In this document: in pieces, positions 33,199 through 40,402 of the stretch
How positions within the stretch are numbered: position 1 is the first letter of the stretch
How the letters are laid out: each line of letters begins with the position of its first letter
Source: Candidatus Velthaea versatilis
Lineage (GTDB): Bacteria; Vulcanimicrobiota; Vulcanimicrobiia; Vulcanimicrobiales; Vulcanimicrobiaceae
NCBI GenBank assembly: GCA_003134035.1
Contig: PLAE01000241.1
Span: 1 to 43,622, forward strand
Direction of reading: 5' to 3'
Length of the DNA: 43,622 nt
Notes under the pieces: generated by a model
Told to the model about the DNA's origin: nothing
Database searches by the model: none
The model's input: the letters and a program-made list of their open reading frames with translations, nothing else
Program-made: the position numbers and the translations under genes

Positions 33199-33497
33199 CA
33201 GCGGCCGAGGTGGGCGCCCGGCAGGCGCAGCAGCCGGGCCAAGGCATTCTGCTGGACTCCGCTCCCGGCGCGCGCGATGCGCGTCGAGCCCACAACGAGG
33301 TCGATCCGCAGTCCGCACCGGGTCAGCACCGGAATGACCGCACGCAGCGACGGCAGGACTCGGCGCCCGCGCCGCGCGAGCGCGAGCAGCCTTCTGGGTT
33401 CGCCGTCGAGCCGAAGGGGCAGGACTCGTCCGCTGCCCTCGATACGCACACGCAGCCCATTCGATTCCGCCCGCAGGTCGGTCTCGACGGCGATCAT
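33198..33497 (-). CDS. 99-residue protein of unknown function
   Basis: It starts at an ATG one base after the stop of the 67-residue protein and shares one base with the SDR start, so it is firmly in the operon. The protein is basic and beta-prone: 'VRIEGSGRVLPLRLDGEPRR' (16-35), then 'LPSLRAVIPVLTRCGLRIDL' and an Ala/Leu tail. No signal peptide or membrane helix. I do not recognise a family. The tight coupling argues for a real gene that works with the SDR-DUF2867 protein. Confidence 0.6.
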   Translation of the reverse strand: MIAVETDLRAESNGLRVRIEGSGRVLPLRLDGEPRRLLALARRGRRVLPSLRAVIPVLTRCGLRIDLVVGSTRIARAGSGVQQNALARLLRLPGAHLGR

Positions 33498-33498
33498 G

Positions 33499-33702
33499 TC
33501 AGCGTTCCGACGTCTTGATTTTGAGCGCGCCGTTCAACTTCCATTTCGCTTGCACGGCACTGTCGCGCGTCGAACTGGGCACCCCGATTTCCAGGTCTTC
33601 GAAGTGATACTCAATCGTCGCGCCGCGTCCGGTCAAGAAGCCATACAGGCCTTCGGCGAGTTCCGGCCAGGTCTGGGTTTCCCGCGTCGTTGTGTCCGCC
33701 AT
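33499..33702 (-). CDS. 67-residue protein of unknown function, first gene of the SDR operon
   Basis: From the ATG at 33702 with GAGGAG 6 bases upstream. Sequence marks: 'WPELAEGLYGFLTGRGATIE' (12-31), then 'YHFEDLEIGVPSS' and 'AKWKLNGALKIKT' at the end. The helix-then-strands layout is like a small ligand- or partner-binding domain. The second gene begins one base after its stop. Function unknown; similar short proteins may occur with beta-sheet lipid or stress operons, but I cannot name the family. Confidence 0.65.
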   Translation of the reverse strand: MADTTTRETQTWPELAEGLYGFLTGRGATIEYHFEDLEIGVPSSTRDSAVQAKWKLNGALKIKTSER

Positions 33703-33862
33703 CGTCTGCTCCTCGCTCTGCACCCGGTGCGCCGGCGACGCGAAGACGTGCCGGTCCGGTACTCTACAGATGGCGGAGATCAGCAGAAGGTTCCGCCTTC
33801 TCTGCACTCGCGTGCCGGCCAATCGCGCCGGCGGACAGAGCCTCAGCTCTCGGGGTTAGGCG

Positions 33863-34210
33863 TCAGCGCGAGTAGGCGTCGACGAAGGTGAACTTCGGCT
33901 CGCGGACACCGGAAAAGAAATCGACCATATCAGCGATCATCCGGCTGCAACTCGAAGCATTGACGGCGTAGGTCGATGAGCCTCGATACGCGGCGGCGGC
34001 GGGTGTTGCCGATACGGCATCGATGCTTTCGCAGTCGATAAAGGTCGCCCGGAGCGTGCCGGCGGCCGTCAATTCGACGACCGCGGACTGGCCCTCGAAG
34101 TCCCAGCACACCGTGTTTTCGGTTCGGCTCAGAGTCAGAGCCGAACCGAATTTCGCGGTCAGCGGAGCGGCAACTCCCGATAGCCAAGCGGCCTGCGGTG
34201 AAGAGGTCAT
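33863..34210 (-). CDS. Small protein of unknown function (115 aa)
   Basis: From the ATG at 34210; the frame is open to 34285 but lacks a better start. The sequence is beta-rich: 'FGSALTLSRTENTVCWDFEG', then 'AVVELTAAGTLRATFIDCES', and a helix with 'SSCSRMIADMVDFFSGVREP' near the C-terminus. It has three cysteines and no signal peptide. The gene after it on the same strand (34329-34589) is of similar size and style. No family recognised; the start has no clear Shine-Dalgarno. Confidence 0.5.
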   Translation of the reverse strand: MTSSPQAAWLSGVAAPLTAKFGSALTLSRTENTVCWDFEGQSAVVELTAAGTLRATFIDCESIDAVSATPAAAAYRGSSTYAVNASSCSRMIADMVDFFSGVREPKFTFVDAYSR

Positions 34211-34328
34211 CAGGACAGCGATTCGGGGTTGGATCGATTGCTGCCCCGGACAAGCGGCTGGGCTTAAGCCATCGGCGCTCGCCAAATGTCCAACTGCCGG
34301 GAACGGGCCCGATGCGGCCCGAATTACA

Positions 34329-34589
34329 CTAGGGTGCCAGACGTCCCGCGATCATGGCGCTGATGAGCTCGGGCGCAGCGGCCGGCAAACGGTAGTCGAC
34401 CGAATACTTGTCGCCCTCGTCAAAGGTTAGCTTCGCGGTGGTCTCGTCATCCGAGACCGCGGCTACGGCGGTGCCGGTTGGGCTGACCCAAATGGCCGAG
34501 TCCCAGGAAAGTTCTTCGGTCCGAACGCTCGCACCCAGCCGCGACCTCACGCCGGTGTTCACCGCGTCGATCCATTGATCAAATGTCAT
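34329..34589 (-). CDS. Small acidic protein of unknown function (86 aa)
   Basis: From the ATG at 34589, chosen for GGAG 6 bases upstream. The protein begins with a helix ('MTFDQWIDAVNTGVRSRLGA', 1-20), followed by strands 'SAIWVSPTGTAVAAVSDDET' and 'AKLTFDEGDKYSVDYRLPAA', then a helix. It is cytosolic by appearance. It lies 118 bases upstream of the 115-residue gene on the same strand. No family recognised. The good ribosome-binding site supports a real gene. Confidence 0.55.
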   Translation of the reverse strand: MTFDQWIDAVNTGVRSRLGASVRTEELSWDSAIWVSPTGTAVAAVSDDETTAKLTFDEGDKYSVDYRLPAAAPELISAMIAGRLAP

Positions 34590-34720
34590 TTCAAGCTCCA
34601 CGTTTATTGTCCAAAGGGCCAGAGGCCAACCTCAGCATACAGGCCATTTGGTGCGCGCGCAAGGCCCTTAGCGTGCCATTTTTGTAGGCTCATTATGAGA
34701 AACACGGCCCGGACGCTTCG

Positions 34721-36166
34721 TTACCGGTTTTTTTGCGCCGTTTCGCAACGGATCGAGCCGCCGTCGATCGTGTAAACCCGGTGTGTCAAACCGAGCAGGT
34801 CCTCGTCGTCGTGCGCGATCGCCACGAGCGTCGTGCCGGCCGCGGTCATCTCCGTTAGAAGCGCGTGCAGCGCGACCCGGAACCCGGCGTCAAGCCCGTT
34901 CCATACCTCGTCGAGGATGAAGATCTCGGGCCGGCGCACCAGGCTGCGCGCGATGAGCACTTTGCGCCGCTCGCCGAACGAGAGCCGGCTAAAGGTCCGG
35001 CCGCGCAGCGCATCGAGGCCGAGCCGGCCCACCAGCTCGTCCACCGCCGCCGCCTGCTCCGCCGTCGGTATTGAGAAGAGCCCGATGCTCGACGGGAAGC
35101 CCGATGCGATGACGGCCTCGATGGGTTCGCCAAATGTATAAGCGATCTGCAGATCGTCCGAAACATGGGCGATCCGCTCCTTGAGCTTCCAAATGTCGAA
35201 CGGTTCGGTCTCGCCGAAGCGGACGATCTCGGCGCCGGCGGCCGCGGAGATCGTCCCCGCGATGAGTCCCGCGAAGGTCGACTTGCCGGCACCGTTGCCG
35301 CCGCGAATGGCGGTGTGCTCGCCGCGCCGCAACTCCCAATTGACGTCGTGCAGCACCCGCGTCGCACCGCGGTAAACATCCGCGTGGCGGATCGCCACGA
35401 GGAGGTCCGCCCGTGCCGGTGGTGCCTCCGCGGCGGAAGGCGCGACGCTTGAGCGTCGCCGGTGCGTCGGCGGACGGCCGGCTCCGGTGGTGGCGAGCGT
35501 GCCGTCGCGGATCGTCCCGGTATGGGTTATGGCGGCCGGGAAGTCGGCGGGCCGGTGCGAGGCGATGACGAGGGCCGCCGTATCGGCGATTCGGTCGAGG
35601 AAGCCCAGGACATCATCCCGCGACGCGCGATCCAGTCCGTTGGTGAACTCGTCGAGCACCAGGACCTGGGGCTCACGCACCAGCGCGCGTGCGATCAGCA
35701 GCCGGCGCAGTTGCCCCGACGAGAGTTCACGGACCGGCCGGCCGGCAAAGGCGCCCAGATCGAACCGCTCGACGATTCCGTCCACGCGCGCCGCTTCGGC
35801 GGCGTCGAGCGCGCGGTGAACGTACACGCCGTCGTCGATGCCGCTTTCAATGATCTCGCGTCCGGGCAGCGGCAGATCAAGCCGCGCATAATGTTCGTGC
35901 TGCTCGGCCGAAACAAGGGCGATCCAGGTTGCCGCCCGCCCGACCGCGTCGCGCCGTATGCCGTCGGGCGAATAGACGCGTTTTCCGCCGTCGTAGTCGA
36001 TCCATTGCGTGCCGGCTATGACGCGCAGCAGTGTGCTCTTGCCCGAACCGTTCGGACCGAGAAAGGCCCAGTGTTCGCCCGTGCCCAGCGTCCACGAAAC
36101 GTCTCGAATCACATGCCGCCCGGCGAGGTGCACGTTGATTCGTTCCAGAGTTACCCGCGCGAGCAT
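34721..36166 (-). CDS. Double-domain ABC ATPase, ModF/PhrA-like
   Basis: 481 residues with two ABC cassettes and no membrane part. Cassette 1 has Walker A GPNGSGKST, signature 'LSSGQLRRLLIARALV' and Walker B 'VLVLDEFTNGLD'. Cassette 2 has Walker A GGNGAGKST, signature 'LSFGERRKVLIARSLV' and Walker B 'IFILDEVWNGLD'. Both Walker B tails depart from 'DEPT' (DEFT, DEVW), as in the ModF (molybdate-linked) family. ModF proteins are soluble and of unclear role. The gene follows the TetR gene by 19 bases on the same strand, so the two are probably one transcript under the dual operators at 36870-36924. Confidence 0.85.
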   Translation of the reverse strand: MLARVTLERINVHLAGRHVIRDVSWTLGTGEHWAFLGPNGSGKSTLLRVIAGTQWIDYDGGKRVYSPDGIRRDAVGRAATWIALVSAEQHEHYARLDLPLPGREIIESGIDDGVYVHRALDAAEAARVDGIVERFDLGAFAGRPVRELSSGQLRRLLIARALVREPQVLVLDEFTNGLDRASRDDVLGFLDRIADTAALVIASHRPADFPAAITHTGTIRDGTLATTGAGRPPTHRRRSSVAPSAAEAPPARADLLVAIRHADVYRGATRVLHDVNWELRRGEHTAIRGGNGAGKSTFAGLIAGTISAAAGAEIVRFGETEPFDIWKLKERIAHVSDDLQIAYTFGEPIEAVIASGFPSSIGLFSIPTAEQAAAVDELVGRLGLDALRGRTFSRLSFGERRKVLIARSLVRRPEIFILDEVWNGLDAGFRVALHALLTEMTAAGTTLVAIAHDDEDLLGLTHRVYTIDGGSIRCETAQKNR

Positions 36167-36185
36167 CGCGGGCGTCGTTTCACGT

Positions 36186-36848
36186 TCACGTCACCGGCGC
36201 GAGAGCGTCGGGCCCGCGCATCTGCGCTGCGCGGTCGAATTCCCGCACGACGTCGACGGCCAGCTCGGCTCGTTTGCGCAGATCACTGCCGCCCGGCGCA
36301 TCGCCGGCTCCGATCATCAAGCGCATGAGCACGTCGCCCATGAGGGTAAACATGTAGATGTCCGCAACCCGCTGCACGTCGGCAAAACGTACCCAGCGCT
36401 GGGCTGCGGCGTGCGCGAACATTCCCGTGAGCGCCTCCATCACGGCAAGCCGGCCGGCATCGTCGAGCGCGGTGCCCAATTCCGTCGACCGTGCGGCTTC
36501 CGCGATCGCCAGCCGAATGAGTCCGATCGTCGTCGGAGCCAGGAGCTCGGCCATGAACGTGATGCCGAAGTGCTGCAGCGCCGCAAAAAATTCGTCGCGG
36601 GTTGCCGGCGGCTCGAGCTCGAGCGGCCGCTGCATCTCGCGAACGCGCTGGGCGATCATCGCTCTGACGATGCCGCGCTTGTTGCCGAAACTCGCGTAGA
36701 TCGCGCGCTTGGAGGTCTTGGCGCGCGCGGCGATTTCGAGCGTCGTTGCCGCATCGTATCCGCGTTCGGCGAAGACCTGCGCGGCGGCGCTTAGGATCGC
36801 CGCCCGGCGGCTCTGTTCGAGGTCGTCGGCGGGCAGAATCCGGCTCAT
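36186..36848 (-). CDS. TetR-family repressor
   Basis: 220 residues. The N-terminal helix-turn-helix is standard: 'RRAAILSAAAQVFAERGYDA' (14-33), 'ATTLEIAARAKTSKRAIYA' (34-52) and 'FGNKRGIVRAMI'. A ligand-binding helical part of about 150 residues follows ('TTIGLIRLAIAEAARSTELG'). Its start is 94 bases from the divergent SDR gene, and two identical GGTAC-N6-GTACC sites lie between them. It probably represses itself, the ModF-like gene and the SDR, and is released by an unknown small ligand. Confidence 0.9.
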   Translation of the reverse strand: MSRILPADDLEQSRRAAILSAAAQVFAERGYDAATTLEIAARAKTSKRAIYASFGNKRGIVRAMIAQRVREMQRPLELEPPATRDEFFAALQHFGITFMAELLAPTTIGLIRLAIAEAARSTELGTALDDAGRLAVMEALTGMFAHAAAQRWVRFADVQRVADIYMFTLMGDVLMRLMIGAGDAPGGSDLRKRAELAVDVVREFDRAAQMRGPDALAPVT

Positions 36849-36869
36849 CGCGACCTATTCATGGCGTGC

Positions 36870-36885
36870 GGTACCGGCGAGTACC
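36870..36885. promoter_or_regulatory. Operator 1, GGTAC-N6-GTACC
   Basis: A perfect inverted repeat GGTAC (36870-36874) / GTACC (36881-36885) with a 6-base spacer. It lies 22 bases upstream of the TetR start and 10 bases before a TATACT at 36895-36900 that could be the -10 for the rightward SDR gene. Its partner site has the same half-sites and spacing. Confidence 0.75.
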
Positions 36886-36908
36886 GGGCCGTGCTATACT
36901 TCTGCTCG

Positions 36909-36924
36909 GGTACCGACGGGTACC
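36909..36924. promoter_or_regulatory. Operator 2, GGTAC-N6-GTACC
   Basis: A second perfect copy, GGTAC (36909-36913) / GTACC (36920-36924), with the same spacer length. The centres of the two sites are 39 bases apart. It covers the likely transcription start region 8-24 bases after the TATACT and ends 17 bases before the SDR start. Two equal sites bracketing the -10 point to TetR control of both directions. Confidence 0.75.
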
Positions 36925-36941
36925 TTGGTGGGGGAGAAGCA

Positions 36942-37754
36942 ATGAAAGTACGGGGAACCACGGCACTCGTAACCGGAGCCTCCAGGGGCATCGGTGCAGC
37001 GACCGCGAAGCGGCTCGCCGCCCAAGGGGCGCATGTGCTATTGCTCGCGCGGGACCGTGAGCGCCTGTCCGCGGTCGCGGCCGAGATTCGCGCCGAGGGC
37101 GGCACGGCGGACATTTATCCGGTCGATCTGGCCGATCCAAAGGCGGCCGCGGCCGTCGTTCAATCCGTTCTCGAACGGTCGGGTGCACCGGATATCCTGG
37201 TAAACAACGCGGGCGCCGGACGCTGGCTATCCGTTATGGAGACGGATGCAAATGAATTGGCGCAGACGATGGCGCTGCCGTATTTCGCCGCGTTCAACTT
37301 GACGCGCGAACTGCTGCCGGCGATGAAGCGGCGCGGCAGCGGGCACATCGTGAACGTAACGTCCGTCGCCTCACGGCTGACCTGGCCGGGCGCCACGGCG
37401 TACACGGCAGCACGGTGTGCCGTCGAGGCGCTGACGAACGGGCTGCGCTTGGAACTCGGCGGCTCGGGAATCGGCGTGACGCTCGCGATGTTCGGCACGG
37501 TCGAAAATGATTATTGGGCGAATAATCCGGGCAGCCGCGAACGCGTGCCCGGCGTGGCCGTGGTCTTGCCGGTGTTGATGCCCGAAGAGGTCGGCGCGGC
37601 AATCGTATCGGGCATCGAGCACGATCGACGCTTGGTTTTGCGGCCAAGTATCTACCATGCGATCCTCATCATGAGCACCCTGTTCCCGGCGCTCGTCGAG
37701 TGGATGATGCGCCGCACGGGCTGGCACGAGGGCCGCGCCGTTCGTCCCGCTTAG
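36942..37754 (+). CDS. Short-chain dehydrogenase/reductase with YxxxR in place of YxxxK
   Basis: 270 residues from the ATG at 36942 (GGGGAGA 5 bases upstream; the frame is open further but that part is operator DNA). The classical SDR set is present: TGASRGIG (11-18), 'VDLADP', NNAG (88-91), catalytic S141 in 'IVNVTSVAS' and Y154. The lysine that follows Tyr by four is R158 ('AYTAARCAVEA'). The C-terminal 30 residues have a hydrophobic stretch ('YHAILIMSTLFPALVEWMMR'), as in membrane-associated acyl or steroid SDRs. Regulated by the TetR protein next door, by position. It converges with the membrane protein gene, sharing four bases. Confidence 0.88.
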   Translation: MKVRGTTALVTGASRGIGAATAKRLAAQGAHVLLLARDRERLSAVAAEIRAEGGTADIYPVDLADPKAAAAVVQSVLERSGAPDILVNNAGAGRWLSVMETDANELAQTMALPYFAAFNLTRELLPAMKRRGSGHIVNVTSVASRLTWPGATAYTAARCAVEALTNGLRLELGGSGIGVTLAMFGTVENDYWANNPGSRERVPGVAVVLPVLMPEEVGAAIVSGIEHDRRLVLRPSIYHAILIMSTLFPALVEWMMRRTGWHEGRAVRPA

Positions 37755-38488
37755 ACATCGTACTTGACCGGCTGCGCGGTAATCGTGCCGCGCAGTTGCG
37801 TTTCACCGGGAACGGCGGCGCCCGTACCGGCGAAAAATGCATGGGAATTGGCCGGTCTTCGCTTGGGAAGCCGGTACGGCAAAGAAAAGCCCGTTATGAC
37901 CAGCGTCCCAATGCCGATTGGAACGAGCCAGCGTAATTCCATCGGCACGCCGTGCGCATTAATCACCACGAACGCGGTGACCGCCGAGATATAGGCGGCG
38001 ATCATCGCGCAGAAGTGCGCGATGAGTGAGCCGACGCGCGTGCGCGGCCCGATGATGCCGCGCACGTCGTTCATCGCGAAGGCGAAAGCCGTGACGCCCA
38101 GCCCCGCCATGATCGGTGCCAGACTCCGCATGAGGTCGTTTGCGGCGGTGGCGGCGATCCAAACTAGCCACACCCCGGCGGCAACCGTGACGGCGGCCGC
38201 GGCGACGTCGATGCGGTCGTCGAGTGGATCGCTTGACCGGCGCCGGCGCCGCAGCACGATCCGGTAGCCGTTATACACGAGGTAGGCGCTTATGATCGCG
38301 AGCGCGAGCAAGAAGATGTGGCCTTTGGGCTGCCACATGAACCCCGCGGTAAAAAGCACGACGCTCATCGCGGCCATGAAGGCGGTCCCCCAGCGGCGGT
38401 GCCAGCGCCCGCCTTTGCGAACCAGCATTGCGGCCGGCGCGACCACGAGCACAAACGTACCGCAGATCACGTGCAAAACGGTCATCAT
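37751..38488 (-). CDS. Multi-pass membrane protein of unknown function (DUF2306-like)
   Basis: 245 residues with about seven membrane helices: 'VLHVICGTFVLVVAPAAML' (4-22), 'GTAFMAAMSVVLFTAGFMW' (34-52), 'IFLLALAIISAYLVYNGY' (58-75), and four more. 'HVICGTFVLVVAPAAMLVRKGG' with 'WHRRWG' right after the first helix is typical of small predicted membrane proteins of the DUF2306 type. It diverges from the SDR at 38585 (96 bases between) and its end overlaps the TetR-linked SDR. Function unknown. Confidence 0.75.
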   Translation of the reverse strand: MMTVLHVICGTFVLVVAPAAMLVRKGGRWHRRWGTAFMAAMSVVLFTAGFMWQPKGHIFLLALAIISAYLVYNGYRIVLRRRRRSSDPLDDRIDVAAAAVTVAAGVWLVWIAATAANDLMRSLAPIMAGLGVTAFAFAMNDVRGIIGPRTRVGSLIAHFCAMIAAYISAVTAFVVINAHGVPMELRWLVPIGIGTLVITGFSLPYRLPKRRPANSHAFFAGTGAAVPGETQLRGTITAQPVKYDV

Positions 38489-38584
38489 CGTCCTTGCCCA
38501 ACGGGTACAAGACGCAGATGGGCCGAGCCTTTACCAAGGAGCGCTGCCCGGCTCGGCCGGAAGGCGCACTGCGATGGGAGCCGC

Positions 38585-39349
38585 ATGTTCGATCTGAGCG
38601 GAAAAGTTGCCCTCATCACCGGCTCCTCGCGCGGGATCGGCCTGGCGATCGCTTCGCGCATGGCCGAGTTCGGCGCCCGCGTCGTGATCTCGAGCCGAAA
38701 AGCCGATGCCTGCGCGGCGGCCGCCGCCGCCATCCGCGCGGCGGGCGGCAGCGCGATCGATCATCCCGCGTCGATTTCGGACAAGGCGGCACTGCAAGGG
38801 TTGGTCGACCGAACCGTCACCGAGTGGGGTCGCATCGACATCCTGGTGTGCAATGCCGCCGTCAATCCGTATTACGGCCCGCTCTCGCAGATCAGCGACG
38901 ACGCCTTCGACAAAGTCATGCAGAGCAATGTGCGCAGCAACCTCTGGTTGTGCAACATGGTCATTCCGCGGATGGCCGAGCGCCGCGAGGGCAGCGTCAT
39001 CATCATCTCGAGCATCGCCGGCCTCGCCGGAAGCCTGTCGCTGGGCGCTTACGGCATCTCCAAGGCGGCCGATTCGGCGCTGGTGCGGAATCTGGCCGTC
39101 GAATGGGGTCCGCACAACGTGCGGGTCAACGCGCTCGCCCCGGGGATCGTGCGAACGGACTTCGCCAAACGGCTGTGGGACGATCCGGAAATCTATCGCC
39201 GGGCCGTCGAGGGCTATCCGCTGCGCCGGATCGGCGAACCCGACGAGGTCGCCGGAGCCGCGATCTTCCTCGCCGCTCGCGCCGGCGGATTTGTGACCGG
39301 CCAGACTCTCGTCATCGACGGCGGCGTCACAATCGCGGGTTCGGTCTAG
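38585..39349 (+). CDS. SDR-family oxidoreductase (classical, FabG-like)
   Basis: 254 residues from the ATG at 38585 (GGGAG 4 bases upstream; frame open further into non-coding DNA). All motifs are standard: TGSSRGIG (12-19), 'NAAVN', catalytic Ser in 'IIISSIAGLAG', YGISK with Tyr and Lys, and the end 'GFVTGQTLVIDGGVTIAG' of the FabG-like group. It reduces a keto or oxidises a hydroxy group with NAD(P)H; the substrate is unknown. Related proteins include 3-oxoacyl-ACP reductases and steroid or glucose dehydrogenases. It is followed by the large triloop-repeat block and then rpsR. Confidence 0.9.
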   Translation: MFDLSGKVALITGSSRGIGLAIASRMAEFGARVVISSRKADACAAAAAAIRAAGGSAIDHPASISDKAALQGLVDRTVTEWGRIDILVCNAAVNPYYGPLSQISDDAFDKVMQSNVRSNLWLCNMVIPRMAERREGSVIIISSIAGLAGSLSLGAYGISKAADSALVRNLAVEWGPHNVRVNALAPGIVRTDFAKRLWDDPEIYRRAVEGYPLRRIGEPDEVAGAAIFLAARAGGFVTGQTLVIDGGVTIAGSV

Positions 39350-39367
39350 CCGAAGGGGAAGGCCGGC

Positions 39368-39498
39368 TTGCGGCACAGCCGCAAACGCGAAGGCGGCTTG
39401 GGCGAAGCCCAAACGCGACCCCGCCTCCGACCTCAGATGTGAGGGCGGCTTGCGGCGCAGCCGCAAACGCAAGTGGATTGGGCGAAGCCCAATCCACT
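39368..39498. repeat. Triloop palindrome cluster (four hairpins) downstream of the SDR
   Basis: Four perfect 3-base-loop hairpins: 39368-39374/39378-39384 (TTGCGGC, loop ACA), 39398-39403/39407-39412 (TTGGGC, loop GAA), 39450-39456/39460-39466 (TTGCGGC, loop GCA) and 39472-39483/39487-39498 (12 pairs, loop GAA). The first three are followed by AAACGC or AAACGCGA. The segment 39350-39676 has no gene: these repeats, a promoter-like string (39516-39529), a terminator-like hairpin and a short leader fill it. Confidence 0.88.
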
Positions 39499-39515
39499 AG
39501 CCATCCCCCATCGGA

Positions 39516-39529
39516 AGCGGTATACTCGG
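39516..39529 (+). promoter_or_regulatory. Candidate extended -10 element upstream of rpsR
   Basis: AGCGGTATACTCGG, identical to 3979-3992, with TATACT at 39521-39526. It is the best -10 match in the 327-base gap before rpsR. The -35 region is occupied by the last triloop repeat and has no clear hexamer. Position and duplication are the evidence. Confidence 0.4.
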
Positions 39530-39545
39530 ACGAGCCCACATGAGC

Positions 39546-39581
39546 GATCCCGGCAGCGGTGCTTGCCTGGGATCATTTTTT
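39546..39581 (+). terminator. Terminator-like hairpin in the rpsR leader
   Basis: GATCCC-GGCA (39546-39555) pairs with TGCC-T-GGGATC (39564-39574; one bulged T), followed by ATTTTTT (39575-39581). It lies just 20 bases after the candidate -10 and 95 bases before rpsR. It may be an attenuator for the ribosomal operon or the terminator of transcripts from upstream. A second small hairpin (GGGCAT/ATGCCC near 39633-39650) follows. Confidence 0.55.
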
Positions 39582-39676
39582 GGGCCAAATCCGCCCATTC
39601 GGCGGTCGTCCTCGTCCAAGGACGTGTGTAGGGGCATCCTGCATGCCCGTTATCCACCTACATGAAAGTAGAAGCT

Positions 39677-39931
39677 ATGCCCGTCACCAAAAAGCGCACC
39701 GGAGCCGCCAAAAAAGAGCGGCGCCCCAAGCGCAAAGTCTGCAATTTCTGCGCCGACAAGCTGCCGGACATCAACTATAAGGATGTCACGCGGCTGCGCA
39801 AGTACATCAGCGAACGCGGGAAAATTTTGCCGCGCCGCATCTCCGGCAACTGCGCTTCGCATCAGCGTGGCTTGACGGTAGCGGTCAAGCGTGCGCGCAT
39901 CATCGCCTTCCTTCCGTTCGCGTCCGAGTAG
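39677..39931 (+). CDS. rpsR: 30S ribosomal protein S18
   Basis: 84 residues from the ATG at 39677; an ATG five codons upstream (39662) is possible. S18 hallmarks are plain: '[20 protein letters not shown]' (34-53), '[20 protein letters not shown]' (57-76) and 'FLPF'. It keeps a zinc-type set, C22-x2-C25 and C59-x2-H62. S18 pairs with S6 on the small-subunit platform. In many bacteria rpsF and ssb come just before it; here an SDR gene and repeats do. The rplI start follows after 20 bases. Confidence 0.95.
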   Translation: MPVTKKRTGAAKKERRPKRKVCNFCADKLPDINYKDVTRLRKYISERGKILPRRISGNCASHQRGLTVAVKRARIIAFLPFASE

Positions 39932-39951
39932 TCGAAGGGTTTTTCCAAAGA

Positions 39952-40401
39952 ATGAAAGTCATTTTGCTGGACGACGTCGCGTCGCTCGGTAAACGCGGGA
40001 CCGTCGTCAATGTTGCCGACGGCTACGCTAACAACTACCTCTTCCCGCGCGATCTCGCCGCCGAGGCGTCGGGCGGAGCGCTCAAAATGCTCGAGCAGCA
40101 GAATCGTGCCAAGCAGCGCCGGCAGGCCGAAGAAGTCGCCAACGCGCGCGAAGTCGCGGAGCAGCTTGAAGCGCTGGTCCTCAAGGTCGGCGCGAAAGCC
40201 GGCGGCAACGGCCGGCTCTTCGGCACCGTTACCAACGCGCAAGTCGCCGATGCGATTCACGCGCAGCTCAACGTCGCGATCGACCGGCACAAGATCGAGA
40301 TGAAAGACGGCATCAAAGCACTGGGCACCTATCCCGTGCAGATTCGTTTGGGCAACAACATCATCGCGAAGACCTCGGTACAGGTCGTCAACCAAAGCTA
40401 G
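39952..40401 (+). CDS. rplI: 50S ribosomal protein L9
   Basis: 149 residues, the standard length. The N-terminal domain 'MKVILLDDVASLGKRGTVVN' (1-20) with 'VADGYANNYLFPRDLA' binds 23S rRNA. A long central helix (about 45-75) joins the C-terminal domain 'GRLFGTVTNAQVADAI' (87-102) and 'LGTYPVQIRL'. L9 extends from the L1 side of the ribosome. The gene lies in the rpsR-rplI-lonC-dnaB string; the lonC start follows one base after the stop. Confidence 0.97.
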   Translation: MKVILLDDVASLGKRGTVVNVADGYANNYLFPRDLAAEASGGALKMLEQQNRAKQRRQAEEVANAREVAEQLEALVLKVGAKAGGNGRLFGTVTNAQVADAIHAQLNVAIDRHKIEMKDGIKALGTYPVQIRLGNNIIAKTSVQVVNQS

Positions 40402-40402
40402 C

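Noticed and set aside
39546-39676. Known S6:S18 leader motif upstream of rpsR
   Set aside because: The hairpins are present, but the specific conserved internal-loop bases could not be matched by eye, so I call it only a terminator-like leader structure.
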